From Bin5 sp965242905 (lineage in GTDB: Bacteria; Chloroflexota; Anaerolineae; Caldilineales; Caldilineaceae), in contig CBDETM010000002.1 in NCBI GenBank assembly GCA_965242905.1, forward strand, positions 3,720,001 through 3,784,000: a DNA stretch of 64,000 nt, in the 5' to 3' direction. The position numbers and the translations under genes were made by a program. The notes beneath the pieces were generated by a model, which did not search any database, had not been told where the DNA came from, and was given only the letters and a program-made list of their open reading frames with translations. Shown in pieces: positions 23,970-32,739 of the stretch (position 1 is the first letter of the stretch; every line of letters starts with the position of its first letter).

Positions 23970-25298
23970 TCACGGCTGCCAGAACCTCTCCCACGTCTCT
24001 TGCGCACGCTGCCGGCTGCGCGCGCTGATCTCCGCCTCATCCAGCGTCAGCAGTTGCCGATCGCGCATCAGCACGCGGCCATGACAGATAGTGCTGTTCA
24101 CATGTCCACCGCTGATGCCGAACAGGATATGCCACGGCAGGTTGTCGCTGTTCAGAGGCGTCGTAGGGTGGTAGTCGAGCAGAATGAGGTCTGCAAAAGC
24201 GTCGGGGGCTAGAATCCCAACCGGCTTGTCGAAAAAGACACTGGCCAGCCTGCGGTTGTTGTAAACCGCCATTTCCAGCACCTTATCCGCGCCCAGCGTT
24301 CGCGGGTCGCCGCTGGTTACTTTGTGCAGTTGGTCGGTCACCTTCATCTCGGCGAACATGTCATTGCTGAAACCGTCGTTGCCGAGTACGACCGGCATCT
24401 CTCCCCGCAGCATCGCCGGCACATCGGCCGCGCCCACCGCGTTGTTCATATTCGAACGGGGCTGGTGCGATACGAACGTCCCCGTCTCCCTCAGCAACTC
24501 CATCTCCCAACTGTCGATATGAACGCAATGGGCAAAGATACTTTCGTCCCCTGTGATGCCGAACGCGTGCAACCTCTCCACCGTACGTTTCCCGCTGCGG
24601 CTCAGGCTGTGCCAGGCGTCCGCAGGATGTTCCGCGACGTGAACATGAAACCGGTCGCTCTCCGCGCGGCAGGCCTCCAGTGTCTCGTCCGAAAGTGTCA
24701 TGCTGGCGTGTAGACCAAAAGTGGCGGCCACACGCTTCGCCAGCGGCGCACCGCGCACCGCCTCCGCAAAGCGCATGTTCTCGCGAATCCCCGCCCGCGC
24801 CGCCTCGGGACCGTCCCGGTCCGTCACCTCGTAACAGAGCACCGACCGCAGCCCGCTGGCGTCGACGGCCGCAGCGATTGTGTCCAGGCTCCCGTCGATC
24901 GCATTCTGGCTGGCGTGGTGGTCGATCAGAGTCGTCGTGCCGTTGCGGATGGCATCTACCAGGCAGACCTCCGCTGAGCTCTGTACGCCCTCCATGTCCA
25001 GCGACCGGTCCAGCGGCCACCACAGTTTCTGCAGGATCTCCGGAAAATCTTTGGCCGGCTCCCCCGGGATATACATCCCCCTGGCAAATGCCCCGTAAAA
25101 GTGAGTGTGAGCGCAGATCATGCCGGGCATCAGCAGTTTACCTTGTGCATTCCATCGCTCGGCCTCAGGATAGCGGCCCAGCAAGATCCCGCTTTCCCCA
25201 ACATCGACAATCTCGTCGCCGCGCACATAGACGGCGCCATCTGTCAGGATTCGGTTGGAACTGTCAAAAGTAATGACGGTCGCGTTGTGAATGAGCAT
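23970..25298 (-). CDS. Amidohydrolase of the cytosine deaminase/chlorohydrolase group
   Basis: A 442-residue metal-dependent hydrolase of the TIM-barrel amidohydrolase superfamily. Metal-binding elements in order: AHTHFYGAFARG near residue 63 (HxH), DHHASQN near 127, HVHVAEHPAD near 202, HCVHIDSWE near 245 and GNDGFSND near 300 (the catalytic Asp). This set fits the SAH/thiomethyladenosine/guanine deaminase and triazine hydrolase branch, so the substrate is probably a nitrogen heterocycle. GGGGGAG and TAGGGA lie upstream of the ATG. It precedes npdG by 37 nt and is divergent from the galE-like gene. Confidence 0.85.
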   Translation of the reverse strand: MLIHNATVITFDSSNRILTDGAVYVRGDEIVDVGESGILLGRYPEAERWNAQGKLLMPGMICAHTHFYGAFARGMYIPGEPAKDFPEILQKLWWPLDRSLDMEGVQSSAEVCLVDAIRNGTTTLIDHHASQNAIDGSLDTIAAAVDASGLRSVLCYEVTDRDGPEAARAGIRENMRFAEAVRGAPLAKRVAATFGLHASMTLSDETLEACRAESDRFHVHVAEHPADAWHSLSRSGKRTVERLHAFGITGDESIFAHCVHIDSWEMELLRETGTFVSHQPRSNMNNAVGAADVPAMLRGEMPVVLGNDGFSNDMFAEMKVTDQLHKVTSGDPRTLGADKVLEMAVYNNRRLASVFFDKPVGILAPDAFADLILLDYHPTTPLNSDNLPWHILFGISGGHVNSTICHGRVLMRDRQLLTLDEAEISARSRQRAQETWERFWQP

Positions 25299-25554
25299 TC
25301 CCTACCTATCTCCCCCTGATCAGGATATCGAACGGTGACCTGAAATCAGTGAAACAATGCACCGTTGGCCACCAAAGTTTAGAAGTATACGGTTGCCCTT
25401 TGGAAACGCAAATGCTGGGACGGGCCCGCCACCGATTCCAGTCCAGGTGCGTCTACTGCGGGAACCCTTTCCCTTAGGGCCAGATTCAATCTCACAACGG
25501 CTCGCGGGTAGTACCACGCAGCGAGCCCGATTTTCGCAAACCGTGCGAACTCCT

Positions 25555-25560
25555 TATACT
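25555..25560 (+). promoter_or_regulatory. Possible -10 box for the epimerase gene
   Basis: TATACT at 25555-25560, 40 nt before the GTG start. A weak -35 candidate (TTTCGC, 25532-25537) stands at 17-bp spacing. It lies in the divergent intergenic region, where a plus-strand promoter is required. Confidence 0.4.
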
Positions 25561-25599
25561 GAATTCTCTGAAACCGTACTTACCGCAGGGGAGCGCTTC

Positions 25600-26592
25600 G
25601 TGAGAATCCTGGTTACAGGCGGAGCAGGCTTTATCGGCAGCCACATCGTGCACTGGCTTCACAAGGCCGGTTTTGAGGTCGTTGTAGCCGACAATCTGCG
25701 GACCGGCCAACGGGCCAATCTCCCCGACGATGTGCCGTTCTATGAAGTGGACATTCGCGATCAAGAGGGTCTTGCCAATCTCTTTGCGGCCGAACGTCCT
25801 CAGGCTGTGGTGCACCAGGCCGCCATGGCGAACGTACGTGAAAGTATGGAAGACCCCATCACCTATGCCGAAGTCAACATTATCGGTACCCTGCATCTCC
25901 TGGAGCTGGTGAAAGACTACAACTGCTCCAAGTTCATTTTTGCAAGTACCGGCGGCGCAGTCTATGGAGAAGGCCGGCTGCCGAACGAGTCTGCTGTTAA
26001 AGGCGATGAGGAAGCCAGCCTGGACCCTAGTCACCCGACTCTGCCTTTCACCGAGGATAGCCCTCCACAGCCCATGGACAACTACGGCGCCAACAAGCTC
26101 AGTTGCGAGCACTACATCGAGCTGTACCATCAGAATTATGGCCTGCCCTACGTCATCCTGCGCTACGCCAACGTCTACGGTCCACGCCAAGATGTGAAGG
26201 GTGAGGCCGGAGTCGTTGCCATCTTCTCCGGTGCCATGCTGGCCGATCAAACCACCTACATTACCGGCGATGGCAGCCAGCAGCGTGACTTCGTATACGT
26301 AGACGATGTCGCCAGGGCCAACATTCTCGCTCTCAACGGTGATCTGACCGGCACCTACAACGTGGGCACAGGCCTTCCTACCAATATCAACACCCTGTAC
26401 CGGCTGCTCGCGGACCTGACCGGGTACCGACGCAAACCCGCCCGTCGGCCCCGTCCCGCCGGCGAGGTGCGCGCTACCTGGTTGGATTGTTCCAAAGCCG
26501 GGAAGGAGTTAGGTTGGGAAGCGGAAATCGACCTCCGGGAGGGTCTGCGCCGCACCGTGGAATGGGCCAAAAAGGCAGCGGCTACGGCCTAG
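25600..26592 (+). CDS. NAD-dependent sugar epimerase (UDP-glucose 4-epimerase type)
   Basis: A 330-residue extended SDR. The start is GTG at 25600, with GGGGAG about 7 nt upstream; the open frame extends left to 25357 but that part is not protein-like. The nucleotide loop TGGAGFIGSH begins the protein, followed by VVADNLRTGQ, HQAAMANVRESM, STGGAVYG (catalytic Ser/Thr region) and YGANK (Y162, K166). RYANVYGPRQ and GDGSQQRDFVYVDDVARA are typical of GalE/WbpP-like enzymes acting on nucleotide sugars. It is followed by a glycosyltransferase gene 55 nt on, which suits a role in polysaccharide assembly. Exact substrate unknown. Confidence 0.88.
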   Translation: MRILVTGGAGFIGSHIVHWLHKAGFEVVVADNLRTGQRANLPDDVPFYEVDIRDQEGLANLFAAERPQAVVHQAAMANVRESMEDPITYAEVNIIGTLHLLELVKDYNCSKFIFASTGGAVYGEGRLPNESAVKGDEEASLDPSHPTLPFTEDSPPQPMDNYGANKLSCEHYIELYHQNYGLPYVILRYANVYGPRQDVKGEAGVVAIFSGAMLADQTTYITGDGSQQRDFVYVDDVARANILALNGDLTGTYNVGTGLPTNINTLYRLLADLTGYRRKPARRPRPAGEVRATWLDCSKAGKELGWEAEIDLREGLRRTVEWAKKAAATA

Positions 26593-26647
26593 CGGCAGTC
26601 TTACCGCGCGATCTCTTGCCTTCCGTTCGCCGTCTATTGGGGATTCG

Positions 26648-27703
26648 ATGCACGTCGTCGTCAGTGGCTGGTTCTGGGGACAACCCAACACCGGCAGCGG
26701 ACAATATCTTCACCGGCTGTTGCCCTATCTGGCGGCTCTGAATGCGCCGTCAAGGGAAAGAAACGCCGCAGACAATCCGGGCCACCGTCAACCGCTCGAC
26801 CAGGACCAAGAGGCAAACAACCGGGAACAAACCAGATTAACGCTGCTCCTTCCCGGCGAACCCGTGGACAGCAAATATTTCAGCGCGCTGGCCGCGTACC
26901 CTTCCCAGCCAACCGCCGTCGTTGCCCCGCCTCCGCCGCTCCCCCGCCAACTTGCAAAGCTCTACTGGGAACAGTTGACCGTGCCTCGCCGCGCCCGCAG
27001 TCTGGGCGCCGATCTCCTGCTCGTCCCCTATTGGGCGGCCCCCCTGTGGCAACCTACACCAACCGTCGTCACTGTCCACGACCTGATCCCCCTTCTTCTA
27101 CCACCCTATCGCGGGGGATGGACGAACCGCCTCTATACCACTCTGGTCACCATTTCAGCTCGGCGCTGTTCAGCCGTCCTGACCGTTAGCGAGGCCAGCA
27201 AACGGGACATTGTCCGTCATCTCGGCCTGCCAGATGAGCGCGTGGTAACGGTCTATCACGGCCCAAACAGGGACGACGACAGCGCGCAGCATAGTGAAGT
27301 CGACGCCGCCCTCTCCCCCAACCAGCAGATAGCGCGCAAATACGCATTGCCAGAACGCTACTTTCTCTACCTGGGCGGCTTTGACGTGCGCAAAAACCTC
27401 TTGGGGATCGTGCGTGCCTATCGCCGATATCTCGACCTCGGCGGGGATCCAGCCGTAAAGCTGGTCGTGGCGGGCAAACCGCCGCAGACGCATACTCCTT
27501 TCTTCCCGGATCCAAAGCGGCTCGTCCGCCAACTCGAACTGACCGACTATGTGCGCTTCATCGGTTGGGTGGACGAGGAAGATAAGGAGCCGCTCTTCGC
27601 CGGCGCAACCGCCTTTCTCTTCCCAAGCTTGTATGAGGGATTCGGCATGATGCTGCTGGAGGCCATGGCCGCCGGCTCGCCGGTCATTACCAGTTCGGAG
27701 TGA
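26648..27703 (+). CDS. Glycosyltransferase family 4 (GT1-like), C-terminally truncated
   Basis: The 351-residue protein has the GT-B fold: an N-terminal acceptor lobe (HVVVSGWFWGQPNTGSGQYL, LLLVPYWAAPLW, TVHDLIPLLLPP, LTVSEASKRDIV) and a C-terminal donor lobe (YFLYLGGFDVRKNL, YVRFIGWVDEED, then FPSLYEGFGMMLLEAMAAG). The EX7E nucleotide-sugar motif is complete, but the protein stops five residues after PVITS, where the family normally continues for 50-80 residues. The frame ends 17 nt inside the converging LysM gene, and no continuation is seen in other frames. It may be inactive, or the end was replaced by rearrangement or assembly error. Confidence 0.85.
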   Translation: MHVVVSGWFWGQPNTGSGQYLHRLLPYLAALNAPSRERNAADNPGHRQPLDQDQEANNREQTRLTLLLPGEPVDSKYFSALAAYPSQPTAVVAPPPPLPRQLAKLYWEQLTVPRRARSLGADLLLVPYWAAPLWQPTPTVVTVHDLIPLLLPPYRGGWTNRLYTTLVTISARRCSAVLTVSEASKRDIVRHLGLPDERVVTVYHGPNRDDDSAQHSEVDAALSPNQQIARKYALPERYFLYLGGFDVRKNLLGIVRAYRRYLDLGGDPAVKLVVAGKPPQTHTPFFPDPKRLVRQLELTDYVRFIGWVDEEDKEPLFAGATAFLFPSLYEGFGMMLLEAMAAGSPVITSSE

Positions 27704-30668
27704 GGCGGAACTCAAACTCCTCGCCGCTATTTGGTGTGTAGCAGACCTGGCGCATGTTCAGCGACGGGTGATCGCGCCCAAACTCCTCGGTGATCTGCCA
27801 CAGTTCCGGGCTGTCCAGGAAAATTGACATCACAGCAGCGCAGGCCGCCACCGGGTTGGGCACCGATGTGTAGGCGGTCAGCCAGGCGCCCGCCGCTTCG
27901 GTGTATCGGCTCTCCGGATGTTCCTCTTCCAGCGTTTCCAGCAGCGACTCAGCCTCTGACCGCTGGTCGTTAAGCGTCAGAACCTGCACCAGCCGGAAGT
28001 TAGCCAGCCCCCTTAGCAGCGCCGTCTCCTCTTCGGGGTCCGTCCCCTGAACGCTGCATGGCTGCAGATTTGGCGTCTCCAGCGCATCCTTGTACAACTC
28101 AATAGCAGTCGCATAGCTCGCCCGGTTCCCCTCTGGCCCCGCCGATTGCAGCGCAATATTCGCCTCGATCAAACGCAGCCCCAGACAGTTGCTGGCTTCA
28201 TTCGCACGGTCATAGGACCACGTGCGCCTACGCAGCGGCGAGCCGTCCATGCTGTACCAGATCTCCGTATGCGGTATAACCAGCCCCTTCTCCTCCCTGC
28301 CGCTGACACCGCCGCTGAACCAAAGACGACTGACACGAGGAAGATCAGATGACTCGTCTTCGACAATGTCAACCAAGACAGTGCCCTCGGCTACCGCGGC
28401 GCCCGGCCCAATCACGGACTGGTAGGCCGCCGTCTCGCTATTCCAGGTAATGGCTTCTACTGTCAGCAGACAAAACGTAGTGCAACGCTCCAACTGCCAG
28501 AATAACTCTGCCCGGCCGTCTCCGTTGGCATCACCAATCGCCAGAATGCCGGGTAGTCCCTCTATTTCCGGTGTGTAGACAGTCTCAAAGCTGCCGTCAT
28601 TTTGTTGGTGCAGGATTAGAACAACACCATCCGCCCCGCCCGGCCCGTATCCATCATCGCTGACAACAGACGGCATCGCAATGACATCTTTCAGCCCATC
28701 CTGGTTCAGATCGTAGATTAGCAGTCCACCTCGGCCGGTGCCCAGCGCGTCACAGGCCTGTAGCCAAGCGTCAAGGAAAATCCTTAGCTTCAGGATTTCA
28801 CCCTCCCGCCTCTCGCCGCCCGGACTTCCGTCCGTACTCTGCCCTGCGGTCAGTTCGTCGACGACCCCGGGAAGGGCCGTGAGATACTCTGCGACACTTT
28901 CTGGGCAGCCTGGCAGCCCTTCGGTCGTCTCGGTCAGGCGTGGCTCAGGCTCTTCTTCCTGCTGTATTTCCAGGGACGGGCAGACGTCTTCGGCTGAAAA
29001 CGTTGGATTGGCGTAACCGTATTCGGCCAGTATATTCACCACCTCAGGGTTCGCCTCGGCGAAGTTTCTGACCGCCTCGCAGGCCGTCCTGGCATCCCCG
29101 CTCTGCCGGTACGCGGCTAACCACCGGACGCCCACTTCCGCATAGACTTGCCTCTCGTAAGTGGACGCAAGTCTCTCCACTCGTTCCGCGGCCAGTTCAG
29201 GTTTCAATTCATAGCCTGCAATCATAGCAAGGCGGAAGAGGGCAAAGCTACGCAATTCGGCAAGTTCGTTGCTCCGTTCCCCGCATGCCTGCAAGTTCTG
29301 GTTCTCAGCAGCATCGGTATAGAGCCACTGTGCCTTTTCGAGGTACAACTCGCTCGTCATGGCGTGGTTGGCATCTATAACTGTATGGTAGAGGCAGAGA
29401 CTAGGCATCATCCTTTCACTGCTCAAGGCGTAAGGTGCGCCGTCCGTGCTCGCCCATACAGCAAGCCGCGCTCGCTGCGGGCCGGCGCCGGCCCCGTCGT
29501 ACTGGCCCCCTATCAGGCGAATCTCATTGGGCCTGCCTGGCTTGTCGCTGGGAGTCAATGTTACGCTGGCGCCAGCCATTGTAATCGTACCCTTTGTCCA
29601 ATCCCGCCATTCAATGCCATCCCAGCTGCGAACGTGCACCGTGACGAAGCAGGAATTCGGTCCGCAAACCGTATCCGTCCACGCAACGTCGGTCAGACCA
29701 TCGGCGTTAATGTCCTGAGTTGCCAGCAGATCGATCGATCCGGTAGCGGCGATCTTGTAGCTGAGAGAGTGGCCCTCTCCCCCGTCGAGAATCACCAGTT
29801 CCTGCTGCTCCGTGCCAATCCCGCTCCCTCGTCCCGTAACTGCGCCGGTTCGACTCTCTTCTCCATTCGTGAATACGAGAACTGCGTCATTCACGTTATC
29901 GGAAGTGAGATCGGCGTTGACCAGAGTGCGAAATTCGGCTCCGCAGTCCGCCAGAAATGAGGTCAGCTGTGCGTGGCGGTTGGATGTTGGAATCCTGAAG
30001 AGGTCGGCCAAAGTCTGGCTAAGGCCATCTTGCGCGTCCGGACACGGGGGAAGGGTCACAACTCTGGGCAAAGGCAGGCTGATGCGTGGCATGAAAAAGG
30101 GTTCCGGCTCACCGTCCGTTGAGAGAATGGACAGGATATCCAGGACCGGCGTTGGCGTAACCAAAGGAGAAGGTCTGTCTGCCGACGCTTCGACCTGCCC
30201 TTCTCCCTGTGTTTCGGTTGGCGCGACCGTCGGCACTGGGGTCGGCACGCCTGTCGGAGTTACAAGGCCCGAGGGGATCAGGAGCCTCTCGCCTACAAGC
30301 AGCGATTCGGTGGGACGTACTGACTTAGGATTCGCCGCCTGCAATAGATTTACGGGCACGCCAAACTTCTCGGCCACTGAGATCCAGCCTTCTCCCCGCT
30401 GGACAATGTAAAACTCTTCGTCGCCATCCGGACTCCATGGAACAAAAAGGCTTTCGCCAACAATCAGCCATCCGTTCGGTCGCACGGAATCCGGGTTTGC
30501 CTCCTGCAGTTGGCTCACCGTCAAGCCGACGCGCTGCGCCACCAGAGGCCAGCTGTCGCCTGGCTGCACGATGTATGTATAGCCGCCCTCTTGAGCCGAA
30601 ACAGAAACGAACTGCAACAGGCAAAGTAGCGCTATCAACAAGAATACAAACCGTATCCCCAACCTCAT
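27687..30668 (-). CDS. Large secreted LysM protein with duplicated FG-GAP/TPR-like halves
   Basis: A 993-residue exported protein. ATG 30668 (GGGAG about 6 nt upstream) opens a signal peptide ending near VSVSA. Two LysM domains follow (about residues 30-80 and 84-134; YIVQPGDSWPLVAQRVG and YIVQRGEGWISVAEKFG), for binding peptidoglycan or similar glycans. After a Pro/Thr linker come two similar halves (about 205-580 and 590-985). Each has Asp-rich calcium-type loops (DINADGLTDVAW; DLNQDGLKDVIA and DANGDGRAELFW), then a Cys-framed helical TPR-like segment (NLQACG / NLQPCS). It probably sits outside the membrane at the cell wall. It converges on, and overlaps by 17 nt, the truncated glycosyltransferase. 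Confidence 0.8.
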   Translation of the reverse strand: MRLGIRFVFLLIALLCLLQFVSVSAQEGGYTYIVQPGDSWPLVAQRVGLTVSQLQEANPDSVRPNGWLIVGESLFVPWSPDGDEEFYIVQRGEGWISVAEKFGVPVNLLQAANPKSVRPTESLLVGERLLIPSGLVTPTGVPTPVPTVAPTETQGEGQVEASADRPSPLVTPTPVLDILSILSTDGEPEPFFMPRISLPLPRVVTLPPCPDAQDGLSQTLADLFRIPTSNRHAQLTSFLADCGAEFRTLVNADLTSDNVNDAVLVFTNGEESRTGAVTGRGSGIGTEQQELVILDGGEGHSLSYKIAATGSIDLLATQDINADGLTDVAWTDTVCGPNSCFVTVHVRSWDGIEWRDWTKGTITMAGASVTLTPSDKPGRPNEIRLIGGQYDGAGAGPQRARLAVWASTDGAPYALSSERMMPSLCLYHTVIDANHAMTSELYLEKAQWLYTDAAENQNLQACGERSNELAELRSFALFRLAMIAGYELKPELAAERVERLASTYERQVYAEVGVRWLAAYRQSGDARTACEAVRNFAEANPEVVNILAEYGYANPTFSAEDVCPSLEIQQEEEPEPRLTETTEGLPGCPESVAEYLTALPGVVDELTAGQSTDGSPGGERREGEILKLRIFLDAWLQACDALGTGRGGLLIYDLNQDGLKDVIAMPSVVSDDGYGPGGADGVVLILHQQNDGSFETVYTPEIEGLPGILAIGDANGDGRAELFWQLERCTTFCLLTVEAITWNSETAAYQSVIGPGAAVAEGTVLVDIVEDESSDLPRVSRLWFSGGVSGREEKGLVIPHTEIWYSMDGSPLRRRTWSYDRANEASNCLGLRLIEANIALQSAGPEGNRASYATAIELYKDALETPNLQPCSVQGTDPEEETALLRGLANFRLVQVLTLNDQRSEAESLLETLEEEHPESRYTEAAGAWLTAYTSVPNPVAACAAVMSIFLDSPELWQITEEFGRDHPSLNMRQVCYTPNSGEEFEFRLTPNW

Positions 30669-31182
30669 CAAACTCTCCCGCGCCCTCTAACAGCAAATCC
30701 CTCTTGGTAGCAAATGCTGATTAGTCCCGAACCAAAATGCTCCACATCGGACGCCCCTTGAAATTGTGGCGCGGCGCCGGCCGCTTCAAAGGGGAAAGTA
30801 TCTTTGCCCGTCCGTGATCTCCATTAATCCGAGCAACAAATCGCGTACGAACGTCGCCTCTAACCCTGAACTATCTTCCACACTGCAGGTCGGCACGTTC
30901 CTCTTCTGTCCAGAGAAAAGCATATTTGATCCCGGCGACAGAAAAGCCCACGGCGACATTCGTGGATGCGCCAATCAGTATACTTCGTGTCAAATTCGTG
31001 TACAAGCAAAAGGCCGCAATTTCCTGACAGATTCAGCCCACCGAGAAGTCACGGCCGACTGGGGATGCCGATCCGCCGTTCTCACAGGAAAGTACCTTTC
31101 ACTGTACCGCATCATGATAGTCGGTGCAAAGACAGAGTCTGCGGTGGCGTAACCTGTTTTCTCCTTTGTTTCGCAGCTCAGA
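30669..31182. other. Gene-free stretch
   Basis: Divergent gap between the LysM gene and the TrmA-like gene. Short frames exist on both strands (for example a 62-residue one at 30786-30974 on the minus strand), but they lack ribosome-binding sites and recognisable features. No RNA gene is seen. Confidence 0.5.
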
Positions 31183-31212
31183 TTGGCAGGACTCTCAATC
31201 AACGGGTAGAAT
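31183..31212 (+). promoter_or_regulatory. Sigma70-type promoter, probably leaderless transcript
   Basis: TTGGCA at 31183-31188 and TAGAAT at 31207-31212 are separated by 18 bp. Transcription would begin about 7 nt after the -10 box, at or next to the ATG at 31219. No Shine-Dalgarno precedes that ATG, so a leaderless mRNA is expected. Confidence 0.55.
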
Positions 31213-31218
31213 TCAGCG

Positions 31219-32670
31219 ATGAAGTCGATTATGATGATCGAACTGACACACATGGCCGCCAGCGGCGAAGCCTTTGGCCGCGACGAGGATGGCCGGGCAG
31301 TCTTCGTCCCCGACGCAGTCCCAGGAGAAACAGTCGAAGTTGAAACCGCCGCAGAAGCAAAACGCTGGCGACGCGGTGTCCTTCGAAGAGTCGTGACAGC
31401 CAGCCCGGATCGCGTCGAGGCGCCTTGTCCCCACTTCGGTCCCGGGCATCCTGTGACGTCTGCTGAGGGCCAACCCCTCAATCCGTCTTGGCAGCGCGCC
31501 GGTTGCGCCGGATGTCAGTGGCAACATATAGACTACGAACGTCAGCTGTCTCTGAAAAGGGAGATAGTCGTCAACGTCCTGGCCCGCGAAGCACGCCCTG
31601 GAAATACTCGCCAGAAGAGCCGGCAGATCGCCGAACATCTGGTGGCGGACGTTATAGCCATTGGCGAACGCGCAGGCAATGAGTCCGATGACGCGCCCCC
31701 TGTGCTCGACTTCGGCTTCCGCACGCAAATGCAATTTGATTGGGCGGACTCCCAACATCTCTCCCTTGCCGGCCGCGACCAAAGACCGATGGCCGTCGAC
31801 GCCTGTCTTCTCCACCACTCGCAGCTGGCCGAACTTTTCGCAGGATTCCGTAGCGGAGGAGGAGGCAGTGAACGAGTACATGATGAGGACCTTTCTCCCC
31901 AACCCGGGATCCCCGCCCTCAACCGCGTGACGCTCGCGGTAGGCGGTACATCTGATTCTCTGAGTGATTCTGCCAAGGGCGTACTCATTCTGCACAGCGA
32001 AAGAGACAATCCACCCAACCTGGAGCTGGACCTTCCGGTGAACGTCTTCTTCCTCCACGAGGCTGACGACCCTTCGCTGGAGTTGCTCGTGGGTGACTGG
32101 AGCTACAGCCTGCAAGTAGGGGAATATCAACTCATCTCCTATCCGCCGATTAGCCGCAGCGCCTGCGACGGCCACCTGATGGCAGACGAAGTCCTGGCTG
32201 CCGTGGCGGCTGAACTGCTCGAATTGAAGACCTACGAGCACCTTCTCGAACTGTGGGCCGGCATCGGTGCTCGCGCCGCTGTCCTGTCCGAGCAGGTCGC
32301 CACGATCGTGGCCGTGGAAGAGGCAGAACTGCCCGCATCCGCTCTGCAAGCCAATCTGAAAGAGTTCGACAATGCCGACGCCTGGCATGGGGAGATGCTA
32401 CCCACGATACGGAAGCTGCGTCGCGGTCGCTACCATTTTGACGCCGCCCTGCTCGCGCCGCCCGGCGGCCAAATCGAGCCAGAACTGTTTTCCCTGCTTA
32501 CCCGCATGCGAATCCGTCGTTGTGCCCTCATCACTGACGAACCGGCGCGCTTGGCGCGGGCGCTCGCCGCCTTGGAAGAAGAGGGGTATCATCTGGCGGC
32601 CGTCCAGCCGGTCGATCTTCAACCCCATCAGCCAGGTTCGACGCTTGTTGCTCGCTTTGACAGAAAGTGA
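31219..32670 (+). CDS. TrmA/RumA-like RNA methyltransferase homologue lacking the catalytic Cys
   Basis: A 483-residue protein with the layout of RNA 5-methyluridine methyltransferases: an N-terminal TRAM domain (about residues 5-60), an iron-sulfur-type Cys region (CPHFG near 70, CAGCQWQH near 96), a middle domain, and a Rossmann methyltransferase domain with the SAM motif LWAGIGARAAVLSE near 345. In place of the DPPR motif it reads APPGG, and the region equivalent to YVSCNP reads ALITDEP near 438, so the nucleophilic Cys is replaced. Methylation of uridine by the usual mechanism is unlikely; RNA binding may remain. A promoter placing the RNA start at the ATG is visible upstream. Confidence 0.78.
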   Translation: MKSIMMIELTHMAASGEAFGRDEDGRAVFVPDAVPGETVEVETAAEAKRWRRGVLRRVVTASPDRVEAPCPHFGPGHPVTSAEGQPLNPSWQRAGCAGCQWQHIDYERQLSLKREIVVNVLAREARPGNTRQKSRQIAEHLVADVIAIGERAGNESDDAPPVLDFGFRTQMQFDWADSQHLSLAGRDQRPMAVDACLLHHSQLAELFAGFRSGGGGSERVHDEDLSPQPGIPALNRVTLAVGGTSDSLSDSAKGVLILHSERDNPPNLELDLPVNVFFLHEADDPSLELLVGDWSYSLQVGEYQLISYPPISRSACDGHLMADEVLAAVAAELLELKTYEHLLELWAGIGARAAVLSEQVATIVAVEEAELPASALQANLKEFDNADAWHGEMLPTIRKLRRGRYHFDAALLAPPGGQIEPELFSLLTRMRIRRCALITDEPARLARALAALEEEGYHLAAVQPVDLQPHQPGSTLVARFDRK

Positions 32671-32739
32671 GTTGAAGTAGCCAGTGAGAGGAAGCGGGAT
32701 GCCGCAATCCGCATCAACACAAAGTGGGAAATAGGACTG

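Noticed and set aside
30786..30974. 62-residue minus-strand frame
   Set aside because: Plausible amino-acid text but no start signal and no continuation; it may be a decayed gene end.
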